Origin: Terrirubrum flagellatum
Lineage (GTDB): Bacteria > Pseudomonadota > Alphaproteobacteria > Rhizobiales > Beijerinckiaceae
Assembly: GCF_022059845.1 (NCBI RefSeq)
Contig: NZ_CP091851.1
Location: 992,001-1,056,000 of the forward strand
Direction: 5' to 3'
Length of the DNA stretch: 64,000 nucleotides
The notes beneath the pieces are model-generated. The model was not told where the DNA came from, did not search any database, and was given only the letters and a program-made list of their open reading frames with translations. The translations under genes were made by a program, and so were the position numbers. The stretch's first letter is position 1; each line of letters opens with the position of its first letter. Positions 60,537-64,000 of this stretch are shown here, piece after piece.

Positions 60537-62897
60537 ATGCAGATTTTTCAGTCGATCGGCGCGATCGCGTCCCGTGCTCATGGCTTCGATGCGTCGCTGG
60601 AGCGTGGATGGCGCCTGCGTGTGCGCGTGATGTCGAACGAATTGCTGCGCATCGTCGTCGAGCCGGACAAGGGTCTCCCGCTTGACCGCACATGGATGAT
60701 CGCGCCGGAGGGCGACACGCCGTGGGAAGGGCGCAACAGAGATGACGCCGCGGGATTTTCGCCGCCGCACGCCGCGCTCGAAAAGAGCGGTGAGGCCCAT
60801 ATCCTGACCGCGGGCCAGTTTCGCCTCACGCTGATGGGCGCGCCTTTGCGCATCGCGATCGAACAGCGCGTCGGCGACGAGTGGCGCCCGTGGATCAGCG
60901 ATCGCGACACCGGCGGTTTTGCGCTGACGGATCGCGGTGAACGCATCCGGCATTTCCAGAAACGGCCATTCGAGGACAGGCATTTCGGACTTGGTGATAA
61001 GACAGGTCCGATGGATCGCACTGGCCGCCGCTTCCGCATGCTGCAGCTCGACGCGCTGGGCTATGACGCGGCGATAGGCGATCCGCTCTACAAACATACG
61101 CCTTACATGGCCGTGCAGTCCGGCGGCGTGGTGGGCGGACTGTTTTATGACAGCCTTGCGCCGATGACGTTCGATCTCGGATGCGAGCGTTCGAATTATC
61201 ACGGCATCTACCGATATGTAGAAATCGAGGAAAAAGGCCTCGATCTCTGGCTGATCGCGGGCCCCGATCTCGCGAGTGTGACGCGCCGCTTCGCCATGCT
61301 GACTGGTCGGCAGGCGCTGTTGCCGCGCTGGAGCTTCGGCTTTGCGTTCACGACGATGCATCACGCTGATGACGTGAATGGACAGGAGGTCATCAAGGCT
61401 TTCGCCGAACGTTGTCGCACGGAAGAGATTGCGATCAGCGCGATCCATTTCGGTTCAGGCTATTCGAGTCGCGGCAAGCGGCGTTATGTCTTCACCTGGA
61501 ACAAGTCGAAATTCCCCGACGCGAAAGCGCTGTTCGCGCGACTGACGGAATTGGGCTTTCCCACCGTCGCCAATCTCAAGCCTGTGCTGATAGACGATCA
61601 TCCCGATTACACCTCGATCAAGACGGCGGGCGGTTTCGTCAAGGACGAGGCCGGCGAACCGGTGCTTGAGCAGTTCTGGGATGGAATGGGCTCTTATCTC
61701 GACTTCACCAATCCAGAGACGGGGCGCTGGTGGCAATCGCGCCTCACAAGTCAGGTTCTCGATGTCGGTTTCACCGCCGGCTGGAACGACAACAACGAAT
61801 ATGAAATCGGCCGCGATGGCGCGCTGGCGACCGGCTTCGGAACGCCTGTCACAGCGACGGCGACGCGCCCGCTCCATGCGCTGCTGATGACACGCGCGAC
61901 TTACGAGGCCACACAGGCTCGCGACGCGAATGTCAGGCCGTTCACCGTCACGCGCGCCGGGCCGGTCGGTTTGCAGCGCTACTGCGAGACCTGGAGCGGC
62001 GACAACGAAACCTCTTGGCATACGCTGAAGTGGAACCTGCGCAACGGCCTCTCGATGGCTTTGTCGGGACAGTCGAAGGTCGGTCACGATGTCGGTGGTT
62101 TCACCGGACCGCGTCCAAGGCCTGAGCTTCTCTGCAGATGGGTCGAGATGATGGCGTTGCATCCGCGCGCGATCATGAATTCCTGGAAACCGGATGTCGC
62201 GCCTGACTGGAGTGCGGCGACGGTGCCGTGGCTCTATCCGGATGTGCTCCCTCAGATCCGCGAGGCGCTGAATCTGCGCACGACATTCCTGCCGCTAATG
62301 TACTCGCTGGCCTATCAGGCGCATCAGGACGGCTCGCCGATCATCCGGCCGCTCTTCTACGAATTCCCGGATGATCCGAGAGCCTATGAAGAGCATGATT
62401 CCATGATGCTCGGGCCCGACGTGCTGTTCTCGCCGGTTGTCGAGGAAGGCGCACGCACGAAGACGACTTATTTGCCGAAAGGGCCGGCCGGCTGGATCGA
62501 ATTCCATACCGGCGTGCTTCATCCCGCGGGATCGGAAGTCAGCGTCGGCGCCGAGCTCGGCAAGCCGCCGATCTTCATTCGCGTCGGCGCAGCGTTGGCG
62601 CTCGCGAGCGCGACGCCCTTCGTGAAGCCTCATGATGCGCCTGCAAGGCTGCTTTATCTCGCGACGGCCGGAGAGAGCGGAACGGGCGAGGGGCGGCACT
62701 TCGAGGACGACGGCTTGAGCTGGGGCCTTCGCAACGGCCAGTTCCTTGATCTTCGCGTTGCTCTGAGCTGGACCGGACGCATCGTCTCCGCGCGGCTCAG
62801 CAGAGCCGGCGGTCAATGGCCGATTCCGACCGCGGGCGATTGGCGCGTCGTGACGCCGGGCAATTCGGGAGGCGTCGATCTGAAAATCGACGGATAG
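60537..62897 (+). CDS. Glycoside hydrolase family 31 (alpha-glucosidase-like)
   Basis: A 786-aa GH31 enzyme with no signal peptide, so it acts in the cytoplasm on the imported sugar. Order: N-terminal beta domain (to about 260) with GLGDKTGPMDRTGRRFRM, the barrel starting PRWSFGFAFTTMHHAD, nucleophile D418 in GFTAGWNDNNEYEI, acid/base D489 in ETWSGDNETSWHTLKWN, and GHDVGGFTGPRP (516-527), then C-terminal beta domains. Substrate could be an alpha-glucoside, isomaltose-type sugar or, as in GH31 sulfoquinovosidases beside similar transporters, sulfoquinovosides. Last gene of the operon, 9 nt after the ATPase. Confidence 0.9.
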   Translation: MQIFQSIGAIASRAHGFDASLERGWRLRVRVMSNELLRIVVEPDKGLPLDRTWMIAPEGDTPWEGRNRDDAAGFSPPHAALEKSGEAHILTAGQFRLTLMGAPLRIAIEQRVGDEWRPWISDRDTGGFALTDRGERIRHFQKRPFEDRHFGLGDKTGPMDRTGRRFRMLQLDALGYDAAIGDPLYKHTPYMAVQSGGVVGGLFYDSLAPMTFDLGCERSNYHGIYRYVEIEEKGLDLWLIAGPDLASVTRRFAMLTGRQALLPRWSFGFAFTTMHHADDVNGQEVIKAFAERCRTEEIAISAIHFGSGYSSRGKRRYVFTWNKSKFPDAKALFARLTELGFPTVANLKPVLIDDHPDYTSIKTAGGFVKDEAGEPVLEQFWDGMGSYLDFTNPETGRWWQSRLTSQVLDVGFTAGWNDNNEYEIGRDGALATGFGTPVTATATRPLHALLMTRATYEATQARDANVRPFTVTRAGPVGLQRYCETWSGDNETSWHTLKWNLRNGLSMALSGQSKVGHDVGGFTGPRPRPELLCRWVEMMALHPRAIMNSWKPDVAPDWSAATVPWLYPDVLPQIREALNLRTTFLPLMYSLAYQAHQDGSPIIRPLFYEFPDDPRAYEEHDSMMLGPDVLFSPVVEEGARTKTTYLPKGPAGWIEFHTGVLHPAGSEVSVGAELGKPPIFIRVGAALALASATPFVKPHDAPARLLYLATAGESGTGEGRHFEDDGLSWGLRNGQFLDLRVALSWTGRIVSARLSRAGGQWPIPTAGDWRVVTPGNSGGVDLKIDG

Positions 62898-63084
62898 GGT
62901 GCATGAGGGCGTCGGCCGTCGGGACGCGCCGCCGATCCACCGAACCCGCGCGATAATGGCGGCGGTCATGCGCGGATGACACGTCACGTCGTCGCAAAAA
63001 TCAGGGACGGCAGACTGTTCCCGCACGCGAATTATGCTCTGATCACGCCCGCCGCCGAGCGCGGAAAGGGGAGGATCACCGACG

Positions 63085-64000
63085 ATGCATGGCCGCCGCC
63101 CGACAATATTCTCCCGCCACGGCATGGTCGCCGCGGCCCATCCGCTCGCGGCTCAGGCAGGCGCGCGGCTCCTGATTCAGGGCGGCAACGCATTCGACGC
63201 CATCGCAGCGACGGCCGCAGCGCTGAATGTCGTCGAGCCCTTCATGTCGAGTCTCTCCGGCATGGGTTCGGCGACTTTATGGGTCGCCGCGGAAAGCCGC
63301 GTCCGCGTGCTGGATTTCGTGCCGCCGATCCAGAAGAGCTTCCCCGCCGCGCGATTTTCCAAGCGCGCCGATCTCGAACGCGGACCGCATGCGGTCGCGA
63401 TGCCTGGCAATCTTGCGGGATGGTGCGAACTGGCGTCGCACTATGGCCGCAAGCCGCTCAGCGAAATCCTCGCGCCGGCGATCGCTCTTGCGCGCGACGG
63501 CTTTGGCCTTTCCGAATTTGGCGTGGAAGAGTTCAACGGACAGGCGCCGCTGTTGAAGGCGTGGCCCGATCTCTATCCCGCTTTTGCCGCCAACTATCTG
63601 CCGGAGGGCGCGCCGGTGAAACTCGGTCAGGTTCTACGCCAGCCCGACCTCGCGCGCACGCTCAGCGAGATCGCGGTGAAGGGGCCCGATCATCTCTATC
63701 GCGGCGAGCTCGGCGAACGGATCGTAGCGCGTCTCAATGCGCTTGGCGGCACGATGACGATGGCCGATCTCGCAGCGGTGAAGCCGCGCTGGCGCGAGCC
63801 ACTCGTCGCCGATTATCGCGGCCTCGACATTCATGTGCCGCCTCCGACCTGCGAGGCGTTCCAGTTTCTGCTCAGTCTCAAGATCATCGAAGGCTTCGAT
63901 ATCGCGAAGTTGCCGAAGGATGGAGCCGAGCATCTCGATCTTGTCTGTCGCGCGATCCGGCTCGCGGCCGGCGTGAGAATCGCGAACAACAATCCATCGC
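63085..64000 (+). CDS. Gamma-glutamyltransferase/acylase family protein, N-terminal part (cut by window edge)
   Basis: The first 305 codons of a GGT-fold (Ntn hydrolase) protein: GMVAAAHPLAAQAGARLLIQGGNAFDAIAATAAALNVVEPFMSSLSGMG (13-61), PGNLAGWCELASHYGRKPLSEILAPAIALARDGF, VLRQPDLARTLSEIAVKGPDHLYRGELGERI, and PPPTCEAFQFLLSL. The autoprocessing Thr and the small subunit lie beyond the edge. No signal peptide is seen, so a cytoplasmic enzyme is likely, in contrast to secreted GGT. ATG 63085 has GGGGAGG 10 nt upstream. It starts 187 nt after the GH31 gene and is probably a separate unit. Confidence 0.88.
   Translation, partial: MHGRRPTIFSRHGMVAAAHPLAAQAGARLLIQGGNAFDAIAATAAALNVVEPFMSSLSGMGSATLWVAAESRVRVLDFVPPIQKSFPAARFSKRADLERGPHAVAMPGNLAGWCELASHYGRKPLSEILAPAIALARDGFGLSEFGVEEFNGQAPLLKAWPDLYPAFAANYLPEGAPVKLGQVLRQPDLARTLSEIAVKGPDHLYRGELGERIVARLNALGGTMTMADLAAVKPRWREPLVADYRGLDIHVPPPTCEAFQFLLSLKIIEGFDIAKLPKDGAEHLDLVCRAIRLAAGVRIANNNPS

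Noticed and set aside
1-64000. tRNA or rRNA genes, CRISPR arrays, insertion sequences, phage or conjugation genes
   Set aside because: Looked for by eye through conserved stems, repeat-spacer patterns and transposase or integrase motifs; none found.

Overview
The window looks like a chromosomal or megaplasmid catabolic region of a high-GC alphaproteobacterium, most likely of the order Hyphomicrobiales (Rhizobiales). The grounds are the GC-rich codon use (GC- and CG-ending codons nearly everywhere), the density of ABC uptake systems, and family types typical of that group: AglEFGK-like alpha-glucoside transport, FCD-type GntR regulators, CaiB/BaiF CoA-transferases and mandelate racemase-type enzymes. 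No rRNA, tRNA, CRISPR array, insertion sequence or phage gene was seen. About 50 genes are supported, packed in operons with many 1-4 nt stop/start overlaps.

Layout. (1) 1-8538: a LacI-controlled catabolic block. Two CoA-transferases and a MaoC-like hydratase, then an enolase-superfamily enzyme with a peptide-type binding protein and a permease cut by the window edge, run leftwards. The LacI gene and an alditol oxidase run rightwards. The same 16-bp inverted repeat lies in front of both leftward transcription units. (2) 8565-18663, leftward: a glutamate-type amino-acid ABC transporter, a class V aminotransferase, an Opp-type transporter without ATPases, a D-2-hydroxyacid dehydrogenase and a LysR regulator. 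An aldehyde dehydrogenase (18756-20171) is divergent. (3) 20246-25974, leftward: hydantoinase/oxoprolinase subunits B and A and a CocE-type hydrolase. A MarR-like regulator and a threonine-aldolase-like lyase (26148-27751) are divergent. (4) 27761-37023: a GntR regulator plus enolase-superfamily dehydratase, diverging from an M14-type deacylase, a second Opp-type SBP/permease/permease set, an M81 (MlrC-type) peptidase and a third enolase-superfamily protein. (5) 37061-42488, leftward: an AMP-forming acyl-CoA ligase with a Fbp/Afu-type binding protein, ATPase and fused permease. (6) 42489-45909: a looser, partly lower-GC stretch with an unknown gene broken by an in-frame TGA, a luciferase-like monooxygenase and a probable oxidoreductase remnant. 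(7) 45910-49653: a giant DUF2339 membrane protein. (8) 49744-62897: two sugar modules. A NanE epimerase with SBP and two permeases but no ATPase runs leftwards. An esterase and LacI regulator diverge from an alpha-glucoside-type ABC operon ending in a GH31 glucosidase, with an 18-bp perfect palindrome in the promoter. (9) 63085-64000: the start of a gamma-glutamyltransferase.

Together the genes describe a scavenger of plant- or soil-derived acid sugars, alpha-glucosides, amino acids, modified peptides and aromatic or other organic acids, with each uptake system placed beside one to four matching enzymes and usually its own regulator. The points most worth a second look are the shared LacI operator with identical promoter geometry, the CoA-transferase pair in which one subunit has lost the catalytic Asp, the stop-interrupted unknown gene, the unusual insertions in both sugar permeases, and the several transporters that lack an ATPase of their own.
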